From positions 33,319-97,318 of IMG/VR virus record IMGVR_UViG_3300032893_000017: a stretch of DNA of 64,000 bases; one strand, given 5' to 3'. Every line of letters begins with the position of its first letter. The stretch's first letter is position 1. Below, piece after piece: positions 1 to 8,494 of this stretch. A model generated the notes under the pieces. That model saw nothing but the letters and a program-made list of their open reading frames with translations, made no database searches and was not told where the DNA came from. The translations under genes were made by a program, and so were the position numbers. The stretch is from a virus.

Positions 1-1873
1 TAATTTTTGTTCTTAGATTCTGTGCTTCTTTCTTTAAACCTTTTATCTTATCTAGTGCATTATTTTCTATATGTTCTACTTCACTTTCAAAATAGGATTC
101 TATATTATCAATGAATTTTTCATATTTGTTCTTATCTAGTGTATTTCTTAAGTGCATAGCCAATAGATTCATAGACTTCTCTAATCCTATTCCTTCTATA
201 AGTCGCTTGAAGTCCATGTTAATATCTAAGAATTTATTTGTCAGTGCATTTACTTGTCTTGTTCCTGCTTTATTGATAAGTAAGTTTATATTTGCTAAAG
301 AATCTCCATCACTGAGTTTTGATAATACAGTGTATAATGATTCTGAATTATTTTTATAGCTTATTTTATCAAACCGTTTTCCTATTTCCTCTACATCTTC
401 TTTTGAAACTTCTAAGCCTTCTATTTTAATGTTCATTAGGTTCTCATATTTTTCTTTGTTTACTTTTTTATATTCCTTTTCAAATGATTCTTTTTTAGCA
501 AGATTGTCTATATATTGTTTTGTTTTCTTTCTTATTTCACTTTTATTTTCTAATGCTTGTTTGTCTAATCCAGAATTGAATGTTATTTTTATTCCTTCTT
601 CATTATTAAGTTCATTCTTTACATCATTAACAAGTTCCAATCCATAATGATATTCATTTGGGATGTTTACATATAGTTCGTCCTTCTTATCTGTCTGTAC
701 TTCTTTGTAGTTTGCCAGTTTGTTGCAGTCTTTTATTTTACTTTGTTTCTTTCTTCTTAATACTTCTGATAATACTGTTTGTATAGTTTGTTCCTTTTGC
801 TCTTCAGATAGTTTATCATTCTTGTCTAGATTTGTTTTTAATTTTGTAGCAATGGATTCTAGTTCTTTATTTTCCTTTTCTTTGTTTGTTACTTCTTTTA
901 ACACTGCTCTTCTAGAGTCTTTTATTGATTTGTCTATTTCTTTTCTGGTTTCTTTTTTCTTTGTTTTTATCTCTTCTTTAATTCTTACTTTTTCTAATTG
1001 TCTTTCTGTAAGCTGTTTTTCTTCTTTGGGTTTTTCCAATTTGTCTTTCTTAGCATTTACTTTGAAAGTAAGATGTGATTTTGTTTTATCAAATTGAATA
1101 TTATAACCTGCATTTCTAGCTGCTTGAAAGTCTACTGCAAATTTCTCACTACTATATCTTGTAATAGGAATATGTCTTCCTTCAATTGTCACCCATACTG
1201 TTGCCCCTATTGGAATAGAATGAAAGTCTATTCTTCCTTCTGCTGTTAATTTAGGTTTAATAAAAGCTTTCAATAATGTCATTGATCTAGGGTTAAAGGA
1301 TTTCTTTATATTCTCTCTTGCTACATCATCAATCAATTTAAATCCACAAGCACAATTATTTCTCAGCATCTCTAAATAACTCTTGTCAATTATCATTCCT
1401 TCTATATACCATTTGAATATGGTTGCAAACACCTCTTTTATATTGCTGCTTGTATGCTCATTTAAAAATAAATGATTCTTTTCTTTTCTTATTTGTATTC
1501 TCAATTTATCCAGCTTAACTTTTACAATTGTATTGTTGTCTAATCCCCATTTATGAAACATCATGTGACCCAACTCATGTAAGCAGTCTGATCTAAAGTC
1601 TGGAGAGTGTTCATACAATATAATTATATTTTCATCCAACTGTGCTCTGTCTAATTTATTGTCTTCTTTATTCTTGTATAAGTGTATTATTATAGGTTGC
1701 TTTAAATTAAGAAATGATTTTATTTTTGTAAGTAAAGGTTCCAATTCTTGTTTTACTCTGTTACCTTCTTGCCGTTTCCATTCTATATTGTCTATGTGAA
1801 TGTTTTGAGATTTCTGCAATTTATTTTTATTTAATATTTTTATATCTTTTTCTTTCCAAAGAAATTTATTCAT
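1..1873 (-). CDS. Head-region polyvalent protein with HExxH metallopeptidase-like domain (3' end beyond window)
   Basis: The frame opens at an ATG at 1873 and stays open to base 1, so at least 624 residues are present and the C-terminus lies outside the window. Its start overlaps the stop of the MuF-type gene upstream by a few bases, so it belongs to the same head operon. Residues 99-103 read HELGH (DNA 1565-1579), a zinc-peptidase signature, and a downstream EVFATIF segment could give a third ligand, as in small gluzincins. From about residue 250 onward the protein is rich in Lys and Glu and looks like long coiled coil. I infer a modular virion protein with an N-terminal peptidase-like domain. 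Family unrecognised beyond the motif; a role as prohead protease or injected cargo is speculation. Confidence 0.7.
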   Translation of the reverse strand, partial: MNKFLWKEKDIKILNKNKLQKSQNIHIDNIEWKRQEGNRVKQELEPLLTKIKSFLNLKQPIIIHLYKNKEDNKLDRAQLDENIIILYEHSPDFRSDCLHELGHMMFHKWGLDNNTIVKVKLDKLRIQIRKEKNHLFLNEHTSSNIKEVFATIFKWYIEGMIIDKSYLEMLRNNCACGFKLIDDVARENIKKSFNPRSMTLLKAFIKPKLTAEGRIDFHSIPIGATVWVTIEGRHIPITRYSSEKFAVDFQAARNAGYNIQFDKTKSHLTFKVNAKKDKLEKPKEEKQLTERQLEKVRIKEEIKTKKKETRKEIDKSIKDSRRAVLKEVTNKEKENKELESIATKLKTNLDKNDKLSEEQKEQTIQTVLSEVLRRKKQSKIKDCNKLANYKEVQTDKKDELYVNIPNEYHYGLELVNDVKNELNNEEGIKITFNSGLDKQALENKSEIRKKTKQYIDNLAKKESFEKEYKKVNKEKYENLMNIKIEGLEVSKEDVEEIGKRFDKISYKNNSESLYTVLSKLSDGDSLANINLLINKAGTRQVNALTNKFLDINMDFKRLIEGIGLEKSMNLLAMHLRNTLDKNKYEKFIDNIESYFESEVEHIENNALDKIKGLKKEAQNLRTKI

Positions 1874-4274
1874 TAATTACCTCAACTTCCAATATTGTTC
1901 TTCCTTTTTTACTTTTATATTTTTTTTTAATTTTAAATTTCATTCCATCTATTGCTAAAAATTCCATTTCTATACTATTAAATCCCATTGAAACTATTCC
2001 ACTATCATTTATCCTTCTTAATGCAGGAGCAACTTTACTTCCTTTAGGAAAAGTAATCTCCATTAAAGCCCCATTTTCTGATTCATGTTTTGCAAAAGTA
2101 AAAGCAATAAATTTATCTCCTGTCCAAGAACTAAAAGATGGAGATTGAAAAATATCTCCCTCTTTTAAATCTTCTGTAAATAATTTTCCCATTACTCCTC
2201 TATAAACAATAATATTATTTTTTAGTGGGTTATTATTTATATAATTTCTAATATTTTTTATTTGTTTATCAACAATTTTATTTGTTTCTTCTAAATCTTT
2301 TCCTTTGAATAATTTTCTATCTTTTACATTTAAAAATCTTTCTCTTACATAATCATAAGAATTTCCAGAGTAAGAAGATACGTCTTCTAAAATCTCTTTA
2401 TTTTTAATATAAAATTCATCAATATACTTTTTATAATTTTCATTAACCCATTTATCATAATCTTCTTCAGTTCCTAAAAATACAGGTTCTTTTTTTATTT
2501 CTTTATAAATGTATTCTGCATTCTTGCCTTCACCTATCTTTTTGATATATTTGTGATTTAATCTGCTTGATTTTCTTAATTCTTTCTTCTTAAAATAGAA
2601 CTTCATCTCGTCTTTGAACTTCTTCAATGACATTGGTATTATTCCACCAAACATTTCTTTTGTCATTGTTTTTATGTATTTACTTTCAAATTCCTGTGCT
2701 GTCCCAAATCCTATTCCAAACTTTAATTCATCAAACTTTCCATCTAGCTTTTGAATAAGCATGTAGATTGTACTGTATTGCTTAATAGGTCTATTGATAC
2801 ATACATCTATATCTTCCCCGTCTGGACTGTCTGTGTTTTTGATATATCCATAATCATATTCCATTAAATTTTTATATGGACTGCCTGGATATTCCCTTGT
2901 TTCTCCTTTTCTCCATTCTATAGCAATATCTAATCCTTTGAAGTTTATTGTTTCTTTTGTTGAATCATTTTTTAATAGGTCTAATTTTTTATCTCTAAAA
3001 GACTTCTCTACTTTCCATTCTATTGCATTTATTTCTGGGTTGTATTGCTGAAACTCTGGATGAAACTCAGACCAAAAATGCGTGCAGTGAGGATGGCTGG
3101 GAATTGCTATCCATTTCTTGCCTATTGCATCCTTTCCTACCCATATATAGTATTCTGCAAATTCGTCATTTGCTATATCTGAGTTTCTAGACTTTGGAAC
3201 AAGTAAGCAAACCTTTCCTATCCACTTATTGCATGGCTGATCTGGCTTTTCTTGTTTGTTATATTCACCACTGTATATGAAGTATTTCTTTTCACCTGTT
3301 TTTAAGCTGTCCTGTAACCCTGCTGCTAAATAACCATTGTTCATTGCCATAGATGTTTCTGTTAAGATGATCCTTCTAAGATCCCTTTCATATGCCTGCT
3401 TTGTTTCGTTTGTTAAGTCTTTTCCTAACTCGTCTTCTAAGTCTACATGGTATAATCTACTTATCATTTCTTGTTTTGACAATCCATCTTCCAGCCCACT
3501 TACTATATTTTTTCTTACTATGTCTCTTATCTTTGTATAAGCATCTCCCTGTATTGATAGATACTTCGCTGCATTTTCTTTTGCGAACTTAATTGCTTGT
3601 GATAACTGTTCATTTCTATCTATTTCTTTTTTTATGTAGTTTTTGTCATTTATTCTCTCTCCATACTTGTCTACTATATTGTCATAAGACATTCTTTTCT
3701 GTTCTTCTTTGTCAATTCCTTCTTCATCCATCCATTTTAATAGTAATCCAAATAATCCTGCTCTTACTATTGTTTCATCCTCTAGATCAATATTGTCTTT
3801 AAAGTAGTTTACAACATCTTTATTGAAAGACTCCCACTCTGCATTGGTCATTAACTGTTTTGTCTCTGGGTTGTAGATTACTTTTCCTTTAAATTGAATT
3901 GGTTCTAACTTTTTCTTTTTTCCTATTCCAAAGGATTGAAACTTATCTATTGCTTTTTTATACTTGTCTCTAAGTTCTGTCCACAAGGATTTCATTAGCA
4001 ATGCTTCTTCTGTTATTTCACCTTGACTAGCTTTCAATAAATCATACATTGGAAAAGAATAAGACTTTCTTACTGACGAAGGATCTACTTCCAATTTTAA
4101 ACATAGTCCTATCATTATTCCTTCTGTAAGTTCATGAAGATATTCTAACAATGCTAATTGGTATTCTTGTATAAAACGAAATTGAGAGAATTCATATTCA
4201 TCTAGATTCTTTATTGCCTTCTCTAGAATATCAAAAAAGTTATTATTGTATTTTGTAGGAATTCTTAGTTTCAT
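1866..4274 (-). CDS. MuF-like minor head protein fused to pyrophosphatase-like and ADP-ribosyltransferase domains
   Basis: An 802-residue modular protein. Residues about 240-405 look like the phage Mu F / SPP1 gp7 head-morphogenesis domain (ILTETSMAMNNGY and the terminal IPSHPHCTHFW). Residues about 445-560 resemble the inorganic-pyrophosphatase-like domain known from MuF polyvalent proteins (EYDYGYI followed by PDGEDIDVC). A linker with HKYIKK and YIYKE lies at 574-592. The C-terminal part, about 605-800, has the R-S-E pattern of mono-ADP-ribosyltransferases: YRG at 691-693, SPSFSSW at 711-717, and E769/E771 in EMEFL. MuF domains sit at the portal; fused effectors are thought to be packaged and injected. 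The gene lies between portal-side genes and another polyvalent gene. Domain calls rest on motifs; the ART target is unknown. Confidence 0.8.
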   Translation of the reverse strand: MKLRIPTKYNNNFFDILEKAIKNLDEYEFSQFRFIQEYQLALLEYLHELTEGIMIGLCLKLEVDPSSVRKSYSFPMYDLLKASQGEITEEALLMKSLWTELRDKYKKAIDKFQSFGIGKKKKLEPIQFKGKVIYNPETKQLMTNAEWESFNKDVVNYFKDNIDLEDETIVRAGLFGLLLKWMDEEGIDKEEQKRMSYDNIVDKYGERINDKNYIKKEIDRNEQLSQAIKFAKENAAKYLSIQGDAYTKIRDIVRKNIVSGLEDGLSKQEMISRLYHVDLEDELGKDLTNETKQAYERDLRRIILTETSMAMNNGYLAAGLQDSLKTGEKKYFIYSGEYNKQEKPDQPCNKWIGKVCLLVPKSRNSDIANDEFAEYYIWVGKDAIGKKWIAIPSHPHCTHFWSEFHPEFQQYNPEINAIEWKVEKSFRDKKLDLLKNDSTKETINFKGLDIAIEWRKGETREYPGSPYKNLMEYDYGYIKNTDSPDGEDIDVCINRPIKQYSTIYMLIQKLDGKFDELKFGIGFGTAQEFESKYIKTMTKEMFGGIIPMSLKKFKDEMKFYFKKKELRKSSRLNHKYIKKIGEGKNAEYIYKEIKKEPVFLGTEEDYDKWVNENYKKYIDEFYIKNKEILEDVSSYSGNSYDYVRERFLNVKDRKLFKGKDLEETNKIVDKQIKNIRNYINNNPLKNNIIVYRGVMGKLFTEDLKEGDIFQSPSFSSWTGDKFIAFTFAKHESENGALMEITFPKGSKVAPALRRINDSGIVSMGFNSIEMEFLAIDGMKFKIKKKYKSKKGRTILEVEVINE

Positions 4275-4281
4275 TGCTTTC

Positions 4282-4611
4282 CTAATATTGCATTATTGGT
4301 TGCATTAATCCATGATTTCTCATCCATACTTCCCTGAATTTTTTACTAAACAGTTTTATCCACTTATGATAGATTCCTTCACCTGGATCTGTACCTATTT
4401 TCTTTGCTATAGCTTCCCTGTATTGTTTCATAGCAGTAATTTGGTCTTGCATGAATCGATGGAAGGTTTCCTGATCCATATCTTTTTCTTTATAGATGTA
4501 TCTATTTCCTTCCTTCCTTAGATACTTATGTGATAGTGCTTTTAATAATCCATTATCTTCTAGAGTAAATGACTTAAAGAAATATTCATCGAATAAAAAA
4601 GGTTGATTCAT
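4282..4611 (-). CDS. Small head-region protein with HKY linker motif
   Basis: A 109-residue protein with no recognised family. Residues 28-42 contain SHKYLRKEG followed by YIYKE, the same linker found three times in the gene upstream and once in the MuF gene downstream. The remainder is a helical, basic segment. It is separated from its neighbours by only a few bases. It may be a stand-alone module of the same polyvalent set, perhaps once part of a larger fusion. Confidence 0.65.
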   Translation of the reverse strand: MNQPFLFDEYFFKSFTLEDNGLLKALSHKYLRKEGNRYIYKEKDMDQETFHRFMQDQITAMKQYREAIAKKIGTDPGEGIYHKWIKLFSKKFREVWMRNHGLMQPIMQY

Positions 4612-4612
4612 T

Positions 4613-7246
4613 CTATTCTCCTTTTTCTATACACTGTAATAATTTATCATAATATTGCTGATCTTTAATTATCCCTTTCTTTACTTTATCTTCTGTGTCC
4701 CATCTTTTTTTTGTTATTTGTTTTCCCAAAACAAGTTCTTTATCTGAAGTAGACTTAAAAACTAAAGACTTTTGCATCTCCTGCTTAAATGCTCTCATAA
4801 ATATATCTTTTAATTTTTCTAAATCACTTTTTGTAAAGTCTGAAAGGCTACCTGTAGGAGCATCTGTTACTCTTACTTCTGTTTTTTTGTTTTTTAGCAA
4901 TACATCATGCAATAGCTGATTCCCAAATCTTGCTACCATTTCAGAATCATCCGCGTAATATTTACTATTACTGCTGCTTAAAAACTTTTGATAAGACTTT
5001 GTTTTCTTAACTTCTTTTACAAAAAGAACACGATCTTGATTCCAGATAGGGTTGCCGTCTTTATATCCTAATACTCTTTCTGTGTAGAACAAATGATGAA
5101 AGTATTCGTGAACAAAAGAATTCTTGAATTTAGATCCTATTGTTATACTTTTATTTGAGGGACTGTAAAAAGCTCGTGCTACCTTATTATAAGAAATCTG
5201 TGCATAATCTTTTTGAAAAGATATTGATAAATTAGTGTGATTTGCAAAACCTAAATCTTTTAAAAGTTCTAATTGATACATAATATTACACCATGCTTTT
5301 TTATTTTCAGGTGTAATATTATTTTGGATGCTTACTTTGAAGTTCTTATTAGCATAATCATACATTTCCTCTATTTTCATTTTCTCAAATTTTTTTATAG
5401 AAATCATTTTTTCAATATTCTCTAGAGTTTCATTTTCTTTCTTATCTGTCTCTTCATAAATATATTTTGCATTCTTGCCTTCACCTATCTTTTTAATATA
5501 CTTATGATTTATCTTTGATTTAAAGAATACTATTTGAGTTCCAATTGACTTAATTAGTATATCTATCTTTTCCATAATTGCATTTATTGGTTGATCACTC
5601 TTAATCATTTCTGAATACTTGCTTCCTATTTCTTTTATCTTTTTGAGTATTTTATGCACCATTACTGGAGATATTTTTATTGCTGTTGCTATTTCTTTTC
5701 CTGTTTGCTTCTTTGTTAAAAGATCTACTACTTTCTTTTCATTCTTTGTTTTTAATTCTGATTTTATTTTACTTAAAAAGTCTTTTACGTTTTTAGTTCT
5801 TTCCTTCTGTTCTTGTTCATACTGTTCATTTGTTTTGTATTCCTTTGATATTAAATCTATTTTATCAATATCACTTTCTACATTCTCGTCTAATGCAGGT
5901 GTATTAAGAATCTTTTCAAAACGTTTGTCTAGAATGTTGTCTCTGTCCACTCCCTGTATACCTACATACTCTCCAGTTTTAGGGTCTTTTATTTCTCCAT
6001 GCTTCATATATCCTTTTATGTAAGTGTATAAGTAAGTAGAAAAAGTATTTGGAGGATATTTTTTAAGATTGAAATTTCTTATTGCATGTATCATTCCCAA
6101 ATTGCCATTTTGATATGCATCCTCTACATCTATCTTTCCCGTTTCATAATCCATAAGAAGATTTTTATTACGCTGAATTACTGCTGTGATATATTTTTGA
6201 TTCTCTACAATAAAATTAGCTCTTGTTGCCCTATCTTCTTTTAACGTATTTATTTGTTCTGCTGATATATTGCCTATATTTATTCCTGTTCTAAGTGTAT
6301 ATGATTTTCCTTCCTTTGTTATTCCTTCTACTATCTTTCCACTTTCATCTCTATACCAATATCTGTAATTTCCTTTACCTCCCTGTCTACGAATGTATTT
6401 ATGTCCAGATTTCATTATTCCAGTAATATTTTTGATAAGATTGAAAAATCCTAGTTTAATTGACTTTGCCATCTCCAAAGCATGTTGTTTTACTACAAAC
6501 TCTTTTCCTGCTTCGTCTACTAATTTTACTATCCCGTCTTTTATTTCTTTTATTGTAGCAACTAATCCTCTTCCTTGGTGTTGATGAATACCTTCTTTTG
6601 ATTTTGCATCTGGTTTGATTCTAACTTTTGCTCCTATTTTAATTTCTGGTTTTTGTTCCCCGTCTTTCTTTTGTGTTGTTTTCTTTTCTGCATACTGTTT
6701 TGCTTTTTCATAGTCATTTGTGATTTTTGTTTTGCCATCCCAATAGAAACCATCTTTGAATTCCAATCCTTCTATTCGTTTGGGTTCTTGTTTAGCCTTA
6801 GGCTGGTCACCTTTAGCTTCTTCATAAATATATTTATCACCTTCCTTACGAAGATATTTATGAGACATTATATTTTTAAAAAAGACTAAATTAACTTTTT
6901 TTTTTAAGTCTGTTAAAGATTTTAAGAAGCCTATTATTACATTTGGTTTAGATTTTTTTGTTAGTCCTGCTTCTGAAAGTGCAATCGCAATAGCCTGCTT
7001 TCTATTCGTAACTTTATCACCACTTCCAGACCTTAGTTTCTTTCTTTTAAATTCCCCCATGACAACATGCACCTTGTCTTGTTTGTTTTTTAGCTTTTTT
7101 CTTTTCTTAGCTCCAGCACCTAATTTATCTGGGTGCTTGTATGCTTCTTCTACTGTCATTTTTTCTGCAGCATCTACAATATACTTTGGAAGTGCTTCCT
7201 GTTCGTTTCCTATTTTGGATTTAATTAAAAAAACTAATTTCGTCAT
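4613..7246 (-). CDS. 877-residue polyvalent head-region protein: DUF6496-like, sigma-70-like and HExxH domains
   Basis: A multi-module protein. Residues about 60-96 (VMGEFKRKKLRSGSG, then RKQAIAIALSEAG) match the short DUF6496-type motif. HKY linkers occur at 129, 282 and 581, each preceded by an aromatic FFK- or FFN-type patch and followed by a YIYEE- or YRYWYRD-type stretch. About 205-262 looks like a small beta-barrel. Residues about 337-415 resemble sigma-70 region 2 (NFIVENQKYI, DVEDAYQNGNLGMIHAIRNF, TFSTYLYTYIKGYM) and about 503-545 resemble region 4 (helix-turn-helix GKEIATAIKISPVMVHKILK). Residues 713-717 are HEYFH, with E769 as possible third zinc ligand: a metallopeptidase-like domain. 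It sits between portal-adjacent genes and the MuF gene, so I infer a virion component carrying host-directed cargo. Sigma activity is unproven. Confidence 0.75.
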   Translation of the reverse strand: MTKLVFLIKSKIGNEQEALPKYIVDAAEKMTVEEAYKHPDKLGAGAKKRKKLKNKQDKVHVVMGEFKRKKLRSGSGDKVTNRKQAIAIALSEAGLTKKSKPNVIIGFLKSLTDLKKKVNLVFFKNIMSHKYLRKEGDKYIYEEAKGDQPKAKQEPKRIEGLEFKDGFYWDGKTKITNDYEKAKQYAEKKTTQKKDGEQKPEIKIGAKVRIKPDAKSKEGIHQHQGRGLVATIKEIKDGIVKLVDEAGKEFVVKQHALEMAKSIKLGFFNLIKNITGIMKSGHKYIRRQGGKGNYRYWYRDESGKIVEGITKEGKSYTLRTGINIGNISAEQINTLKEDRATRANFIVENQKYITAVIQRNKNLLMDYETGKIDVEDAYQNGNLGMIHAIRNFNLKKYPPNTFSTYLYTYIKGYMKHGEIKDPKTGEYVGIQGVDRDNILDKRFEKILNTPALDENVESDIDKIDLISKEYKTNEQYEQEQKERTKNVKDFLSKIKSELKTKNEKKVVDLLTKKQTGKEIATAIKISPVMVHKILKKIKEIGSKYSEMIKSDQPINAIMEKIDILIKSIGTQIVFFKSKINHKYIKKIGEGKNAKYIYEETDKKENETLENIEKMISIKKFEKMKIEEMYDYANKNFKVSIQNNITPENKKAWCNIMYQLELLKDLGFANHTNLSISFQKDYAQISYNKVARAFYSPSNKSITIGSKFKNSFVHEYFHHLFYTERVLGYKDGNPIWNQDRVLFVKEVKKTKSYQKFLSSSNSKYYADDSEMVARFGNQLLHDVLLKNKKTEVRVTDAPTGSLSDFTKSDLEKLKDIFMRAFKQEMQKSLVFKSTSDKELVLGKQITKKRWDTEDKVKKGIIKDQQYYDKLLQCIEKGE

Positions 7247-7258
7247 ATTGTTTTATCC

Positions 7259-7459
7259 TTAATTTATTTTTTCTGGTTCTTCTACTATCTCTTTAATTAG
7301 CACTTGGTTACGAATTAAATTATCTTCTATAATTGTTACTACACTAAATCTACAATTATATTTTTTCATCAATTCGTTTACCTTTTCGCAGCATTCCTTT
7401 GCATTAGGTTCTGCTGCTTCTTTGTTTTCTTTTGGATCTATGACCTGCATTTCATCCAT
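7259..7459 (-). CDS. Hypothetical protein, 66 aa
   Basis: Short acidic protein in the head operon, overlapping the upstream zinc protein by eight bases. It carries a CC pair and a beta-strand-like RFSVVTIIED segment. No family recognised. Confidence 0.55.
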   Translation of the reverse strand: MDEMQVIDPKENKEAAEPNAKECCEKVNELMKKYNCRFSVVTIIEDNLIRNQVLIKEIVEEPEKIN

Positions 7460-7664
7460 GGTTTATCTCCTTGTCTTTCATATTTGAACTACAAGAAGGA
7501 CAATAGTTGTGCCATAAGTTATTTATCTTTTTGGCTGTCCATCCCTGCTTTTTTAGTTCCCTCATTAAAAAATTCCAATTGTTATCTGCCCAAATTTCTT
7601 TCCTGCATCCACAGTTATTGTCACAGATTATTTCATAATCGCCATCTCCAATATTTGTTATCAT
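7452..7664 (-). CDS. Small zinc-ribbon-like protein, 70 aa
   Basis: Cysteines in CDNNCGC near residue 14 and CPSC near residue 55 could bind one zinc ion. The middle resembles a WxxAKKINNLWH helix. No precise family. It sits between the portal gene and the polyvalent head genes. Confidence 0.6.
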   Translation of the reverse strand: MITNIGDGDYEIICDNNCGCRKEIWADNNWNFLMRELKKQGWTAKKINNLWHNYCPSCSSNMKDKEINHG

Positions 7665-7673
7665 TTAACACTC

Positions 7674-7949
7674 CTATATTAAATGTTTAGTTACTTCTAG
7701 AAGTAAAGTTTCTATTTCTTCTGTTGTCTTTAATGAAAATACTTCTCTATACCAATACTTGCTCTCTACTGGAATATATGTCAATGTCAACAGATATCCA
7801 TTGCTTATCATTTCTAAGGTAAAACTGAACCAGTTTATTTTGATACTATCGTCTTTAAATACTTTTATTCCCATCTCCTCTATCATTTTTCTGTGCTTAG
7901 CTGGTATTTGTATTGGTTCTGGTTTTACTTCTATTTTCTTCTTTTCCAT
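7674..7949 (-). CDS. Hypothetical protein, 91 aa
   Basis: Alternating charged and hydrophobic residues suggest a small alpha/beta fold (IKINWFSFTLEMI, YLLTLTYIPVESKYWY). No motif recognised. It lies 9 bases from its upstream neighbour in the head operon. Confidence 0.55.
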   Translation of the reverse strand: MEKKKIEVKPEPIQIPAKHRKMIEEMGIKVFKDDSIKINWFSFTLEMISNGYLLTLTYIPVESKYWYREVFSLKTTEEIETLLLEVTKHLI

Positions 7950-7958
7950 TGTAGTTCC

Positions 7959-8378
7959 TTAAAGCTTTAAAATGTTTTTTGTCTTTAGTATGATATATAT
8001 TTTCTCTTTTGCATTTGATTTGTCATGTGCTGGTTCATACTGTAATCCTTTTTCCATCATCTCATCTACTGCTTCAGTTGTCTCATGCAATAGAACATGA
8101 TAGTAAGTAACTGTTTGTAAGTTGTTGTCTATCCATACTTCATATTCTGGGATATATTTCTTTGCCATCCAGTTTCCAGCTTCATCAAAGTCCATATCAT
8201 GGTTTCTTTTTACATAAGTTCCATTTACTGTAAAGACTTTTATCTTTACTTTTTTGTAGACAAGTGTTCCTATAAAGAGTTTTTGTAAACTCCCATCCAT
8301 TTTTTCTTCATTGAATTTTTCTATGATATCTACTAGAGTTTTGAAGTCTTGCGCATCTTGTTTTAAATTATCTTCCAT
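7959..8378 (-). CDS. HExxE peptidase-like phage protein
   Basis: 139 residues. The C-terminal half contains YEVWIDNNL, then LLHETTEAVDEMMEKGLQYEPAHDKSN, which resembles small bacterial and phage proteins with a metal-binding HE helix and a downstream AH motif (minigluzincin-like). The second zinc histidine of a classical HExxH is replaced by Glu (HETTE), so catalysis is uncertain. It lies directly behind the portal gene and the small zinc peptide. Confidence 0.6.
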   Translation of the reverse strand: MEDNLKQDAQDFKTLVDIIEKFNEEKMDGSLQKLFIGTLVYKKVKIKVFTVNGTYVKRNHDMDFDEAGNWMAKKYIPEYEVWIDNNLQTVTYYHVLLHETTEAVDEMMEKGLQYEPAHDKSNAKEKIYIILKTKNILKL

Positions 8379-8482
8379 TATTTTATCCTACTAGTAAAGA
8401 TCTGTTTTTGAATTCTTCTATTATGGCCTTGCAGAAAAGTATTTTTACATTCTTGACCACAATTACAGGCGCATAAGTTCAT
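8378..8482 (-). CDS. 34-aa zinc-knuckle peptide
   Basis: Begins at ATG 8482 after an AGGAAAT-type ribosome site and ends in a TAATG overlap with the next gene. It carries CACNCGQEC and then FLQGHNRR, the same C-x-C-x-C-G-x2-C plus GHNRR pattern found at the C-terminus of the GIY-YIG endonuclease at 54.5-55.3 kb. It may be a free-standing DNA- or RNA-binding knuckle or a remnant of a homing endonuclease. Confidence 0.55.
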   Translation of the reverse strand: MNLCACNCGQECKNTFLQGHNRRIQKQIFTSRIK

Positions 8483-8494
8483 ATAATTTCCTTC

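Noticed and set aside
111-1097. Plus-strand open frames at 111-359, 429-647 and 720-1097
   Set aside because: They lie opposite a continuous minus-strand coding frame with Lys/Glu-rich content; the plus-strand translations are Phe/Ser-rich low-complexity shadows.
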